DNA of 30,656 bases from an uncultured Oscillibacter sp. (lineage in GTDB: Bacteria > Bacillota > Clostridia > Oscillospirales > Oscillospiraceae): assembly GCA_900542115.1 (NCBI GenBank), contig UQMC01000005.1, forward strand, positions 1 through 30,656, given 5' to 3'. Positions 23,967-30,656 of this stretch are shown here, in pieces (within the stretch, counting starts at the first letter, position 1; the number at the start of each line of letters is the position of its first letter). Under the pieces are notes generated by a model that made no database searches, was not told the DNA's origin, and saw nothing but the letters and a program-made list of their open reading frames with translations. The translations under genes were made by a program, and so were the position numbers.

Positions 23967-24809
23967 TCAGACCTGAAATACAGCCGCGTCCTCCGGCAGC
24001 TCCGCCTGCCGCTGCCGGAGCTGGACCGGCACCGGAAACCTTTTTGCCACCTGCGCCTCGTAGGCGCCCTTGAGCTCCAGCAGCTCGTCCTCCTCCAGCC
24101 GCCCCACGGCCTTTGCGAAAACACGCCCGTCCAACGCGCTGTCCGCCAGCATGGCAAGGCGCACCACCTCCCGGCGCAGCGCGCTGAGATACCGCTGCCC
24201 TGCCTGCGCCTGCTTTTGCAGCAGCCGCAGCTCCGGCTCCTCCCGGCCAAAGCGCTTCACAACTCCCGCCCGGGGCTGGGCCGGCACCGCCACAAATGAC
24301 CACTCATAGGCGTCCAGCGGCTCCCGCAGCTCTGTAAAGCACAGCTTATCGCCGTATACCTGCCCCTTCACATGGCTGCAGGCGCCGTTTTCTGCCCCGC
24401 ATACGGAGCACACGCTCCGGCCCATGCTGCACCCCACGCTGACCTCTTTTTTGATGCCGCCCTCGATCTCCGTGATGAGGTCCTGATTTTTCTCCGTCCG
24501 CATGAGATAGGCCCACGCCTTCAGCCAGCGGTATTCATCCCCCGCCGCCGTTACAACGCCCGGCTCCCGCACCACCTCCGTGCGGTAAATGCGGGCGGTC
24601 TGCCCCTTGGCGGACCACTGGTGGTCAAAAATGCCGCTCTTGCCTAAAAACAGCTCACCCAGCCGCTCTAAGTCCTCCGTGGCAAAGCGTTCCATATCCC
24701 GGTCCACCTCGTTGTCGCACAGCCGCACGCTGAAGGTGTATACCTGATCCTCCGTCAGCTCCGCCTTGGCATAGCGGTTGATGGCCTGTAATTCCTCCTG
24801 TGTCAGCAT
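23967..24809 (-). CDS. Prohead protease (XkdF-like)
   Basis: A 280-residue head maturation protease of the XkdF type. A likely catalytic His is H63 in GIFDHQWSAKGQ, and the catalytic Ser lies in KEVSVGCSMG (S124, or S128). A Cys/His cluster follows (C127, C134, C137, C144, H146), a probable metal site seen in this family. The C-terminal ~90 residues are a charged helical scaffold-like tail. GGGAGG precedes the ATG at 24809. It cleaves the scaffold and capsid arm during head maturation. Confidence 0.85.
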   Translation of the reverse strand: MLTQEELQAINRYAKAELTEDQVYTFSVRLCDNEVDRDMERFATEDLERLGELFLGKSGIFDHQWSAKGQTARIYRTEVVREPGVVTAAGDEYRWLKAWAYLMRTEKNQDLITEIEGGIKKEVSVGCSMGRSVCSVCGAENGACSHVKGQVYGDKLCFTELREPLDAYEWSFVAVPAQPRAGVVKRFGREEPELRLLQKQAQAGQRYLSALRREVVRLAMLADSALDGRVFAKAVGRLEEDELLELKGAYEAQVAKRFPVPVQLRQRQAELPEDAAVFQV

Positions 24810-24831
24810 CCCGTTTCCTCCCTGTCATTTT

Positions 24832-24879
24832 CCTTGTCGCGGCTTTCGCCGCGGCTCACCTCGTTCGCGGAAGCCAAGG
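24832..24879 (-). repeat. REP-like palindromic element, copy 1
   Basis: A 48-nt nested palindrome: outer arms CCTTG/CAAGG enclose a GCGGC/GCCGC hairpin and a second short one. It lies just after the duplicated portal tail at 24887-24958 and before the protease ribosome binding site. A second copy, with the same spacing to a portal tail, is at 25053-25100. Confidence 0.75.
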
Positions 24880-24886
24880 CCCCGGC

Positions 24887-24958
24887 TTATTTCTTCTCCG
24901 CCAAATCGTTCTCGTTCCGCAGCTTCCGTGCCTGCTCCCGGTACAGTTCCGCCTTGGC
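24887..24958 (-). pseudogene. Duplicated vestige of the portal C-terminus
   Basis: Read on the minus strand this encodes 23 residues (AKAELYREQARKLRNENDLA, then EKK) and a stop. About 18 of 23 match the true end of the portal protein (AKAELYREQARRLRIENDAA...). It has no ribosome binding site or convincing start, so it is a relic of a duplication of about 127 bp (24832-24958 and 25053-25179, roughly three quarters identical by eye). Confidence 0.85.
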
Positions 24959-24960
24959 AC

Positions 24961-25057
24961 CCCCCACAAAAGCGCCGCTTTTGCGGGGGCCCCTTATTCC
25001 ACTCAAATCGTCAGACAAGGTCCGCCGATTTCAAGGTTTTGCTCCGCAAAACCCTTG
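24961..25057 (-). repeat. Hairpin cluster between the two portal-tail copies
   Basis: Two strong hairpins occupy this spacer. One is CAAAAGCG/CGCTTTTG, extended by CCCCC/GGGGG past one mismatch (24961-24989). The other is CAAGG plus GGTTTTGC with GCAAAACC plus CCTTG (25032-25057). No gene is present. Neither hairpin has a T-run, so they look like REP-type elements and not terminators. Confidence 0.65.
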
Positions 25058-25100
25058 GCGCGGCAACGCCGCGGCTCGCTTGCGCTCGCAGAAGCCAAGG
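25053..25100 (-). repeat. REP-like palindromic element, copy 2
   Basis: A 48-nt nested palindrome with outer arms CCTTGGC/GCCAAGG, an inner GCGGC-AAC-GCCGC hairpin and TGCG-CT-CGCA. It starts 4 nt after the portal stop and matches the element at 24832-24879. Confidence 0.78.
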
Positions 25101-25104
25101 CACG

Positions 25105-26256
25105 TCACTTAGTCCCTTCCGCCGCATCATTCTCGATTCTCAACCTCCGCGCCTGTTCCCGGTACAGCTCCGCCTTGGCTTCCTCCACCTCATCCTGCAA
25201 ATTGATGTCCTCCCAATCCACCGTGACCGTCTCCGTGCTGCCCTGCATCCGCAGCCACATCCGGCAGATTTTTTCCACCACCGGCGTCAGTGTCCGGCGG
25301 AGGGCGGTGATTTCCGTGGTCAGCATATCCGCCTGCTGAGCGCTCATCCGCTCCGTGGAGTTCCAGTTCAGCCCCAACATAAAGGGCGGGATGCCCGTCT
25401 TGGCCACGATCTGCTCCATGACCTGCCTCACCGGCACCTGGCTGTCCAGCACCGGCGCGTCCGCGCCGATGACCCGGATATCCACATCCCCCACGGCCAC
25501 AAGGTCCCGCACATCGCCGCTGCGGGTCTCCTGCATGGCGCGGCTCCATTCCTGTGCCAGCACCTGTCCCCGCTGAGCGGCACTGCCCTCACCGTCCCGG
25601 CAGGTCACGGCAAAGCGCACGTTGCCGCACCGCTCCCAGTTCACGCCGATGGTGTGGTAAATTTTCATTAAAATATCCGCCATAAACGGAATCCCCCGCA
25701 GCATGGATACGCCGTAGGGATGCGCCGCCTCCGGGTGCAGTGGTGTGAACAGCAGCAGCTCCTGATAGGGCAGCTCCGCCATGCTCCCGTGCTCGTCCGG
25801 CCCACAGATACGAAAGTCCAGCGGGCTTTCCCCCTCCCGCAGCTCCACCTGCTCTAACCGGCCGCACAGCAGCGCCGCCAGCGTCCGGTTCCCGGCGGCG
25901 GGCACCATCTCGCCCACCGCTCCGCCATATACCAGCAGGGAATCCAGATATTGACTGAGGAACGCCTCAATGCCGTGCTGGCCGCGGCCCGCGTTCACCC
26001 GCTCCAAAAATGTCCGCAGCGCTGTCTGCGTCTCCAAATCGTCACAGAGCACCTTCACCCCGCCGCTGAGTCGGATGAGCTTGCAAACCGCCGCGTCCAC
26101 CACCGGCACTGCCTCCCGCACCGCCTGATACAGCCGCAGCTCGCCGCTGCGCTGGGGCGTAAAGTTCCGCAGCTGCGCGAAGGGATGCGCCTCCCGGCTC
26201 CGCAGCTGTACCGCCTGCGCGGCAAGCCCTGTATCTCCCCGCTTCCAGAATTTCAA
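25105..26256 (-). CDS. Portal protein (PBSX/XkdE-like)
   Basis: A 383-residue portal that forms the dodecameric DNA gate at one head vertex. Seen are FTPQRSGELRLYQAVREAVPVVDAAVCKLIRL, LDSLLVYGGAVGEMVPA, HPYGVSMLRGIPFMADILMKIYHTIGVNWERCGN and the C-terminal MLGLNWNSTERMSAQQADMLTTEI...MWLRMQG, typical of PBSX portals. I choose TTG at 26256 (GGAGG ten bases upstream); the frame stays open to 26307, but other starts fit the site worse. The C-terminal 23 residues are repeated as a vestige downstream. Confidence 0.9.
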   Translation of the reverse strand: MKFWKRGDTGLAAQAVQLRSREAHPFAQLRNFTPQRSGELRLYQAVREAVPVVDAAVCKLIRLSGGVKVLCDDLETQTALRTFLERVNAGRGQHGIEAFLSQYLDSLLVYGGAVGEMVPAAGNRTLAALLCGRLEQVELREGESPLDFRICGPDEHGSMAELPYQELLLFTPLHPEAAHPYGVSMLRGIPFMADILMKIYHTIGVNWERCGNVRFAVTCRDGEGSAAQRGQVLAQEWSRAMQETRSGDVRDLVAVGDVDIRVIGADAPVLDSQVPVRQVMEQIVAKTGIPPFMLGLNWNSTERMSAQQADMLTTEITALRRTLTPVVEKICRMWLRMQGSTETVTVDWEDINLQDEVEEAKAELYREQARRLRIENDAAEGTK

Positions 26257-26314
26257 ACGAACCACTCCTCCCTTGTGGAGACCCTTCTCCCATCCCCCCG
26301 CGCACATCCGGCCT

Positions 26315-26363
26315 TTGTTGCACGTTTCTGTGCAACAAATGAAAAATTTTTTATTTTTTCACT
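26315..26363 (-). repeat. Hairpin plus AT block, copy before portal
   Basis: A 9-bp perfect stem (TTGTTGCAC 26315-26323 with GTGCAACAA 26330-26338, loop GTTTCT) adjoins an AT-rich block GAAAAATTTTTT. Bases 26319-26352 match 28109-28142 in 32 of 34 positions. It lies between terL and the portal gene in the only sizeable gap there. Confidence 0.88.
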
Positions 26364-26369
26364 CCGCGC

Positions 26370-27617
26370 TCACGCCCGCCGCTCCACGGCGGCCACCGCG
26401 AACCCTCCGCTCCGCTTTCCCGTCAGATCCATGGCAAAATACCGCATCTCGTCCATCGCATGATCATGTTCCTTGCGGGGCGCGTCCTTTCCCGCCTTTT
26501 CGTCCCAACAATATTGCGCCAGCTCCCGCAGGCAGTCCCGGCAGCCCTCGCAAATTACAATCTTGCCCTGCCGCAGCAGGTCCGCCGTTACCCGGATTCC
26601 GTCCGCCACATCATTATTGGCCTTCACCACCCGGTATCCCCGGCGCCGCAGTGCCTCAAGAAAGCTGGCCGCTGACGGGTCCACGATGACCCGCTCGATG
26701 CTCCGACCCGCCGCCAGACGCTCCAGTGCGTCGGCGTATTCCGCATCTGTCTGCTGTCGGCCCTCCCGGCGGGAATCGTAGTAATATTCCTCTACCCGGT
26801 ACCATACGCCCACCTTCTCGCCCCACAGCCCCATAGAGGTCGGATTGGCCGTGCCGTAGTCGACAGACACCCGCCAGCGCTCAAACGGCCCCTCCGGCGC
26901 CGGCCGGGCATCCCGCTCCGAATCGAAAAAATCATACACCAGCCCCTCCGCCGCAGCCCATTGCCCCAGCACGAACCGCCGGTAAAATGTCCCGGTATAC
27001 AGCCGCTCGTACCGCTGTCGAATCTCCGGTGCCAGTCCGGGATTATCCTCCATGGTAAAGTGCAGTCGCAGTGCCCCCCGGGCCTCCGCCCTTTGAATCC
27101 ACTCTTTATAAAACCAGTGCTCCGGTCCCTCCGGGTTACAGTTGAACCACAGCCTGCTTCCCCGCACACTGCACCGGGCGACAGCCTGCTCCACAAAGGA
27201 GCGGGGCATCAGCGCCGCCTCGTCCAGCAGAACGCCCGCCAGCGTGATACCCTGAATCAGCGCCGCGCTGGACTCGTCCCGGCCGCCGAAAATGAGATAG
27301 CGGTTCGTATGCCCGCCAAAGGTCACGGTCAGCGTCCCGGCGCTGCGGTTTTCCGTTACCTCCATGCCGATGCGCCGCAGCTGCGGCACCAGCTCCGTCA
27401 GCAGATTCCGCCGCAGGGCTCCCGCCGTTTTGCCGCACAGGGCCAACTGCCGCCCGTGAAAGCAGCTCTGCGCCCACAGGAAAAATGACAGCCCCATGCA
27501 GAACGTCTTTCCGCTGCGGACCGCCCCATCGCAGATAATGGCCTGCCAGCGATTCTGCCGCCACCATGTCAATACCTGCCGCTGCTTTTTAGAAAATTGG
27601 AACCGCTCATTCGCCAT
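26370..27617 (-). CDS. Terminase large subunit (PBSX family)
   Basis: A 415-residue packaging motor. The ATPase domain has Walker A GAVRSGKT (31-38) and Walker B VLLDEAAL (129-136). The RNase H-like nuclease domain has SVDYGTANPT (D253), IVDPSA (D313) and DHAMDEMRYFA (D389) as likely metal ligands. All key residues are present, so the motor looks functional. PBSX-type terminases package headfuls, often of host DNA. The start overlaps terS by 11 nt. Confidence 0.94.
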   Translation of the reverse strand: MANERFQFSKKQRQVLTWWRQNRWQAIICDGAVRSGKTFCMGLSFFLWAQSCFHGRQLALCGKTAGALRRNLLTELVPQLRRIGMEVTENRSAGTLTVTFGGHTNRYLIFGGRDESSAALIQGITLAGVLLDEAALMPRSFVEQAVARCSVRGSRLWFNCNPEGPEHWFYKEWIQRAEARGALRLHFTMEDNPGLAPEIRQRYERLYTGTFYRRFVLGQWAAAEGLVYDFFDSERDARPAPEGPFERWRVSVDYGTANPTSMGLWGEKVGVWYRVEEYYYDSRREGRQQTDAEYADALERLAAGRSIERVIVDPSAASFLEALRRRGYRVVKANNDVADGIRVTADLLRQGKIVICEGCRDCLRELAQYCWDEKAGKDAPRKEHDHAMDEMRYFAMDLTGKRSGGFAVAAVERRA

Positions 27618-28065
27618 TCCAGTCCTCCGTTCCGCCGCCCAGCTCCGTCAGGGCCCGATACAGCTCATCCTGCTGCGCCCCGCCGCTTTCTCCCAGCAAG
27701 CGCCACAGGGTCTCCAGCGCCCGCACCCGGTCCACCAGCTTGACCTCGACCCCCTTTTCTGTTACTCTTAGCTCGGATACCGCCGAAAGCTCCAGCCCCT
27801 CCGGTGCGGTCTCTCCCCGCTCCAGCGCCAGACGCACCGCGTCCTCCGCGCCGCCGAAGGCCAGCTTTGCAAGCTGCCGCAAAATGTCCTCCCGCTTCAC
27901 TGTCGCCGCGGCGGCGCTTCGCATCTGCTCCAAGTGCTGCTGGGTGGTTTTTCGGCCCAGCATGGTATAACCGTCCCTGCGGTTGATCTCCGCCGCCGCA
28001 CGCTCCGGGTCCATGGTCCGGAGATAGGCCCGACAGAACCGTCCGTCCTCCTGTCTTTCTTTCAT
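27607..28065 (-). CDS. Terminase small subunit (XtmA-like)
   Basis: A 152-residue DNA-recognition subunit. The N-terminus RQEDGRFCRAYLRTMDPERAAAEINRRDGY recalls the helix-turn-helix region of the Terminase_2 family, followed by an oligomerisation helix region and a C-terminal part that contacts TerL. The frame is open to 28128, but the ATG at 28065 has GGGAGG six bases upstream. It is the first gene of the cluster. No clear sigma-A promoter is seen before it, which suggests activator-dependent or weak transcription. Confidence 0.85.
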   Translation of the reverse strand: MKERQEDGRFCRAYLRTMDPERAAAEINRRDGYTMLGRKTTQQHLEQMRSAAAATVKREDILRQLAKLAFGGAEDAVRLALERGETAPEGLELSAVSELRVTEKGVEVKLVDRVRALETLWRLLGESGGAQQDELYRALTELGGGTEDWNGE

Positions 28066-28104
28066 ATCGCACCTCCCGTTTACCCCACCCCTTCCATTTG
28101 CGGT

Positions 28105-28150
28105 TTGATGCACGTTTCTGTGCAACAAGCGAAAAATTTTTTCAAAAAAA
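28105..28150 (-). repeat. Hairpin plus AT block, copy before terS
   Basis: The second copy of the element at 26315-26363: stem TTGATGCAC/GTGCAACAA (one mismatch), the same GTTTCT loop and the same GAAAAATTTTTT block. It lies 40 nt upstream of the terS start, in the leader of the cluster. Confidence 0.88.
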
Positions 28151-28212
28151 TTTCCCCATCACTCCTTACCGATCTGTTCCCGCCAATTTTAGCGACATAT
28201 TAACGCACCGTC

Positions 28213-28221
28213 TGCTATACT
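28213..28221 (+). promoter_or_regulatory. Extended -10 promoter of kdpDE-like genes
   Basis: TGC plus TATACT (28216-28221) forms an extended -10 element; GCGACA lies 18 bp upstream as a partial -35. It reads toward the histidine kinase gene with a leader of about 100 nt that holds no ORF. Confidence 0.6.
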
Positions 28222-28325
28222 GAATATGTACCAAAATCGACGGGCGCGGCCCTGCCTCCTACAGCGGACGCCGCACAGCCGCACCCGCGCCGGTACGCCG
28301 TATTTCAATTCTATGGAGGCATTTT

Positions 28326-29411
28326 ATGTCCGATTCCCGCCATCCCCCGCTTTCCTCGCTGTTCCCCTTTTCCCTGAAAGACCTGAAAACCACACTGTTC
28401 ATTCTGGCGATTGCCGTTGGCGTATGCATCCTGCTTCAGCGGCTGGACCCCAGCGCCGGCTTTGCCATGCCGGTTTTCGTACTGGCGGTGCTGCTGACCT
28501 CCCTCCTCACCACCGGCTATGTCTGGGGCCTTCTTTCCGCCCTATTGGGTGTTGTGGCGGTGAACTTTTTCTTTACATACCCCTATTGGGCCTTCAATCT
28601 CACCATCACCGGCTACCCCCTCTCGTTCCTGACATTTTTGGGGGTCTCCGTCATCACCTCCACCCTCACCACCAAGACCCGCCAGTTGGACCGGCTGCGG
28701 ATGGAAAACGAAAAGATCAAAATGCGGGCTGACCTGCTCCGCTCCGTGTCCCACGATATCCGCACCCCCCTGACCTCCATCATCGGCTCCACCTCCGCCG
28801 TACTGGATAACCCCGAGCTTTTGCCCGAGGACCGCCGCACACTGCTGGAGGATGTGAAGCACGAGGCCCAGTGGCTCATCAGGGTGGTGGAAAATCTGCT
28901 CTCCATCACCCGCATCGGCTCCGATCAGGCGCCGGAGCTTTCCAAGCAGCCGGAGCCTGCCGAGGAGGTGCTGGCCGAGGCGGCGCAGAAGGCCCGCAAG
29001 CGCCTTCCTCAGATCAAATTCTCCGTGGATGTGCCGGAGGAGCTGCTCATGGTCCCCATGGACCCCATCCTCATTGAGCAGGTGCTCTCCAACCTCATTG
29101 AAAACGCCGTGAACCACGGCGTCACCACCACCGCCATCCACCTCAGCGTGCAGAAGGACGGGGATTTCGCCGCCTTCTCTGTCCGGGATAACGGACAGGG
29201 CATCGCCCCGGCGCTGCTGCCCCATCTCTTTGACTATTCCATCCGCCATACTCTCTCGCCCATCGGAGACGGAAAGCGGAATATGGGACTGGGCCTGTCC
29301 GTGTGCAGCGCCGTGGTCAAGGCCCATGGCGGCACCCTGACCGCCTGCAATCATGAGCGCGGCGCGGAATTTATCTTCCGTCTGCCCATTTCAAAGGAGG
29401 CTTCTCTATGA
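28326..29411 (+). CDS. KdpD-type sensor histidine kinase (short form)
   Basis: A 361-residue membrane kinase. Four membrane helices (about 21-37, 46-62, 64-82, 96-112) form a DUF4118-like domain. A HisKA domain with H143 in SVSHDIRTPLTSI and an HATPase domain with N260 (NLIENAVNHG), DNGQG (288-292) and GLGLSV follow. Compared with E. coli KdpD it lacks the N-terminal KdpD/USP sensor region. Potassium or osmotic sensing is family inference. GGAGG precedes the ATG, and the stop overlaps the next start by 4 nt. Confidence 0.9.
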   Translation: MSDSRHPPLSSLFPFSLKDLKTTLFILAIAVGVCILLQRLDPSAGFAMPVFVLAVLLTSLLTTGYVWGLLSALLGVVAVNFFFTYPYWAFNLTITGYPLSFLTFLGVSVITSTLTTKTRQLDRLRMENEKIKMRADLLRSVSHDIRTPLTSIIGSTSAVLDNPELLPEDRRTLLEDVKHEAQWLIRVVENLLSITRIGSDQAPELSKQPEPAEEVLAEAAQKARKRLPQIKFSVDVPEELLMVPMDPILIEQVLSNLIENAVNHGVTTTAIHLSVQKDGDFAAFSVRDNGQGIAPALLPHLFDYSIRHTLSPIGDGKRNMGLGLSVCSAVVKAHGGTLTACNHERGAEFIFRLPISKEASL

Positions 29412-30118
29412 ATATCCGGGAAAAAATTCTCATTGTGGAGGATGAAAAGAGCATCGCCCACTTCATCTCCACCATTCTCACCGCCAATGGCTATGAGGCC
29501 ATGCGGGCCTCCACCGGGGCCGAGGCCATGTCCATGATCTCCTCTCACTGTCCCGATCTGGTGATTTTGGACTTGGGCCTGCCGGACATGGACGGGCTGG
29601 ACATCCTCCGGCAGATTCGCTCCTGGTCCGCTCTGCCGGTGGTGGTGGTCTCCGCCCGCTCTCATGAGCAGGACAAGGTCTCCGCACTGGATCTCGGCGC
29701 GGATGATTACCTCACCAAGCCCTTCGGCACGGACGAGCTGCTGGCCCGGGTCCGCACCGCCATCCGCCATACCCGCACCGCCTCCGGCAACGATGAGATC
29801 GCCCGGCAGGGCACCTACACCGTGGGCGAATTGACCATTGACTACAATAAGCATCAGGTGCTCATCCGGGGCGAAAACGCCAAGCTGACTCTCAGCGAGT
29901 TCCGCATCGTGGCCCTGCTCGGCAAGCACGCCGGCCGGGTCCTGACCTACGATTACATCATCAAGGAGCTGTGGGGCCCCCGCGCCAGCGGCGACAATCA
30001 GATTCTCCGGGTCAACATGGCCAATATCCGCCGCAAGATCGAAAAAAATCCCGCCGAGCCGGAATACCTCTTTACCGAGGTAGGCGTCGGCTACCGCATG
30101 GCGGAGGCGGATGCCTGA
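29408..30118 (+). CDS. KdpE-type response regulator
   Basis: A 236-residue OmpR/PhoB-type regulator. The receiver domain has the acidic pair ED (11-12), phospho-acceptor D55 in VILDLGLPDMDG and K104 in YLTKPFG. The winged-helix domain (about 135-232) includes LTLSEFRIVALLGKHAGRVLTYDYIIKELWG and LRVNMANIRRKIE. The pattern is close to KdpE. It pairs with the kinase just upstream, which would phosphorylate D55. No kdpFABC or other K+ transporter is in the window, so the targets lie elsewhere. Confidence 0.92.
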   Translation: MNIREKILIVEDEKSIAHFISTILTANGYEAMRASTGAEAMSMISSHCPDLVILDLGLPDMDGLDILRQIRSWSALPVVVVSARSHEQDKVSALDLGADDYLTKPFGTDELLARVRTAIRHTRTASGNDEIARQGTYTVGELTIDYNKHQVLIRGENAKLTLSEFRIVALLGKHAGRVLTYDYIIKELWGPRASGDNQILRVNMANIRRKIEKNPAEPEYLFTEVGVGYRMAEADA

Positions 30119-30164
30119 GCCGCCGCACACAAGCGGTTTGTCCATATTCCGAAGCCAAAACAGC

Positions 30165-30198
30165 AAGTTCCCCTGTCCGATGGACAGGGGAACTTTTT
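30165..30198 (+). terminator. Intrinsic terminator after the two-component genes
   Basis: A 14-bp perfect stem (30165-30178 with 30182-30195), a GAT loop and TTTTT. It is a textbook terminator 46 nt after the regulator stop. Confidence 0.95.
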
Positions 30199-30225
30199 AT
30201 ACCGCTGGCGCTTTTCCGCGCCGTA

Positions 30226-30234
30226 TGCTATACT
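30226..30234 (+). promoter_or_regulatory. Extended -10 promoter
   Basis: TGC plus TATACT (30229-30234), identical to the element at 28213-28221. It reads toward the small gene at 30265. Confidence 0.55.
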
Positions 30235-30264
30235 TGATTTGACAAATTTTTAAAGGGTGATTCC

Positions 30265-30570
30265 ATGAAAATTCTGAACCCCGAATCTGTGGCCCGTTAT
30301 ACCGCGCTGCGGAAGACTGTGCGGAAAATCAGCCGCATGGTCCCTTCTGTCGGCCTTTTGGAGCAGCCGCCCCGGGCGGACCGGGACACCGCCTCCGCAG
30401 CGCTGGAATTTCCAACGCCGATGGTGATTCTCAATTCCACTATTCGCGAGTCCCTTTCGCTTCTCTTTTCCCGGTGCGACACCGTGCAGACGGATAAGAC
30501 GGACCATGGCGTCTGCTTTACCTTTAGCGTTTCCGGCCCCTGGCTGACCGCAGAGGATGCGGAGCATTGA
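30265..30570 (+). CDS. Small protein of unknown function
   Basis: A 101-residue soluble protein that I do not recognise. The N-terminus is basic and helical (ESVARYTALRKTVRKISRM), and the rest is mixed, ending FTFSVSGPWLTAEDAEH. There is no membrane segment or known motif. AAAGGGTG precedes the ATG, an extended -10 promoter lies upstream and hairpins follow, so it is a plausible single gene. Confidence 0.72.
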   Translation: MKILNPESVARYTALRKTVRKISRMVPSVGLLEQPPRADRDTASAALEFPTPMVILNSTIRESLSLLFSRCDTVQTDKTDHGVCFTFSVSGPWLTAEDAEH

Positions 30571-30602
30571 GCCTACTCCCCATTTGGCAGCTTTTCCCCA
30601 AA

Positions 30603-30656
30603 AAGTCAAAACCTCCGGCTAAGCCGGAGGCTTGAGTAAGCCCTATAAGGGCTTTA
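30603..30656. terminator. Two hairpins at the contig end
   Basis: CCTCCGGC/GCCGGAGG with a TAA loop (30612-30630) is followed on the minus strand by a T-rich stretch, so it can terminate a minus-strand gene lying beyond the window. A second hairpin AAGCCCT/AGGGCTT (30638-30654) reaches the contig end. The pair may belong to a repeated element that stopped assembly. Confidence 0.55.

Larger units (their letters stand above)
13663..28065 (-). mobile_element. PBSX-like head and contractile-tail cluster (cryptic prophage)
   Basis: Twenty-three collinear genes follow the xtm-xkd order of the B. subtilis PBSX element: packaging, head, connectors, sheath, tube, chaperone, hub, baseplate, lysis. All frames are intact and many starts overlap the preceding stop. 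Absent are integrase, excisionase, repressor, replication genes, tail fibre, a usual amidase or muramidase, and a normal tape measure. I found no direct repeats at the borders that would mark att sites. Codon use looks like the flanking chromosome. It is either a decayed prophage whose structural block is maintained, or a domesticated particle. Confidence 0.85.

Noticed and set aside
26042..28128. Frames beginning MLHRNV at both hairpin repeats
   Set aside because: The shared N-terminus only reflects the duplicated non-coding hairpin. Neither has a ribosome binding site, and each runs into or across a real gene.
13465..28325. Attachment-site direct repeats around the phage-like cluster
   Set aside because: I compared 13465-13662 with 28066-28325 by eye and found no shared block of useful length; a target-gene duplication is also absent.
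1..30656. CRISPR arrays, tRNA or rRNA genes
   Set aside because: No regularly spaced repeats and no cloverleaf or rRNA-like segment was seen in the intergenic regions.

Overview
The window looks like one assembly contig from a GC-rich, low-motility-gene Firmicute, most likely a gut Clostridia member of the Oscillospiraceae type. The reasons are strong GGAGG ribosome binding sites before almost every gene, several TTG/GTG starts, a short DUF4118-type KdpD kinase, a PBSX-like phage gene order and high GC at third codon positions. No rRNA or tRNA gene was seen, so the genus is not fixed. The first 51 bases are not genomic: they are Illumina P7 adapter sequence with a 6-base index, and the first gene (rplB) is cut by it.

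Layout. (1) 52-2832, minus strand: promoter, structured leader and first five genes of the S10 ribosomal protein operon (rpsJ, rplC, rplD, rplW, partial rplB). (2) 3005-4585, minus: prfC (release factor 3). (3) 4740-6089, plus: a membrane acetyltransferase-like protein and a cytidylate-kinase-like protein. (4) 6141-7779, minus: a DUF6512-like membrane protein and the AzlC/AzlD branched-chain amino acid exporter pair. (5) 7904-10922, minus: murI, a DUF1934 gene and argS in one apparent operon. (6) 11139-12837, plus: a small unknown protein, then a DUF362/ferredoxin protein behind a promoter of the MerR-regulated kind (19-bp spacer with a dyad). (7) 12889-13464, minus: a two-TM bacterial PH-like protein.

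(8) 13663-28065, minus, about 14.4 kb: a compact head-and-contractile-tail cluster in PBSX (xtm/xkd) order. It runs small and large terminase, portal, protease, decoration protein, capsid, connectors, sheath, tube, chaperone, a short hydrophilic protein, LysM protein, hub, spike, gp25-like protein, baseplate J, DUF2313 protein, membrane/coiled-coil protein, holin, small unknown protein and phosphodiester glycosidase. The 23 genes are intact and tightly coupled, with many 1-14 nt overlaps. There is no integrase, repressor, replication gene, tail fibre or usual endolysin, and no normal tape-measure gene: only a 169-residue protein stands in that slot. This is the most interesting part of the window. 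It is either a minimal or defective PBSX-type prophage or a domesticated particle of the gene-transfer or killer kind. Two unusual repeat systems sit inside it: a 34-nt hairpin/AT block before the terminase genes and again before the portal gene, and a duplicated portal tail with REP-like palindromes after the portal gene.

(9) 28326-30118, plus: a KdpDE-type two-component system without its transporter genes. (10) 30265-30570, plus: a small unknown protein. Two hairpins close the contig.

Most transcription units are bounded by clear intrinsic terminators and several have readable sigma-A-type promoters, both listed below.
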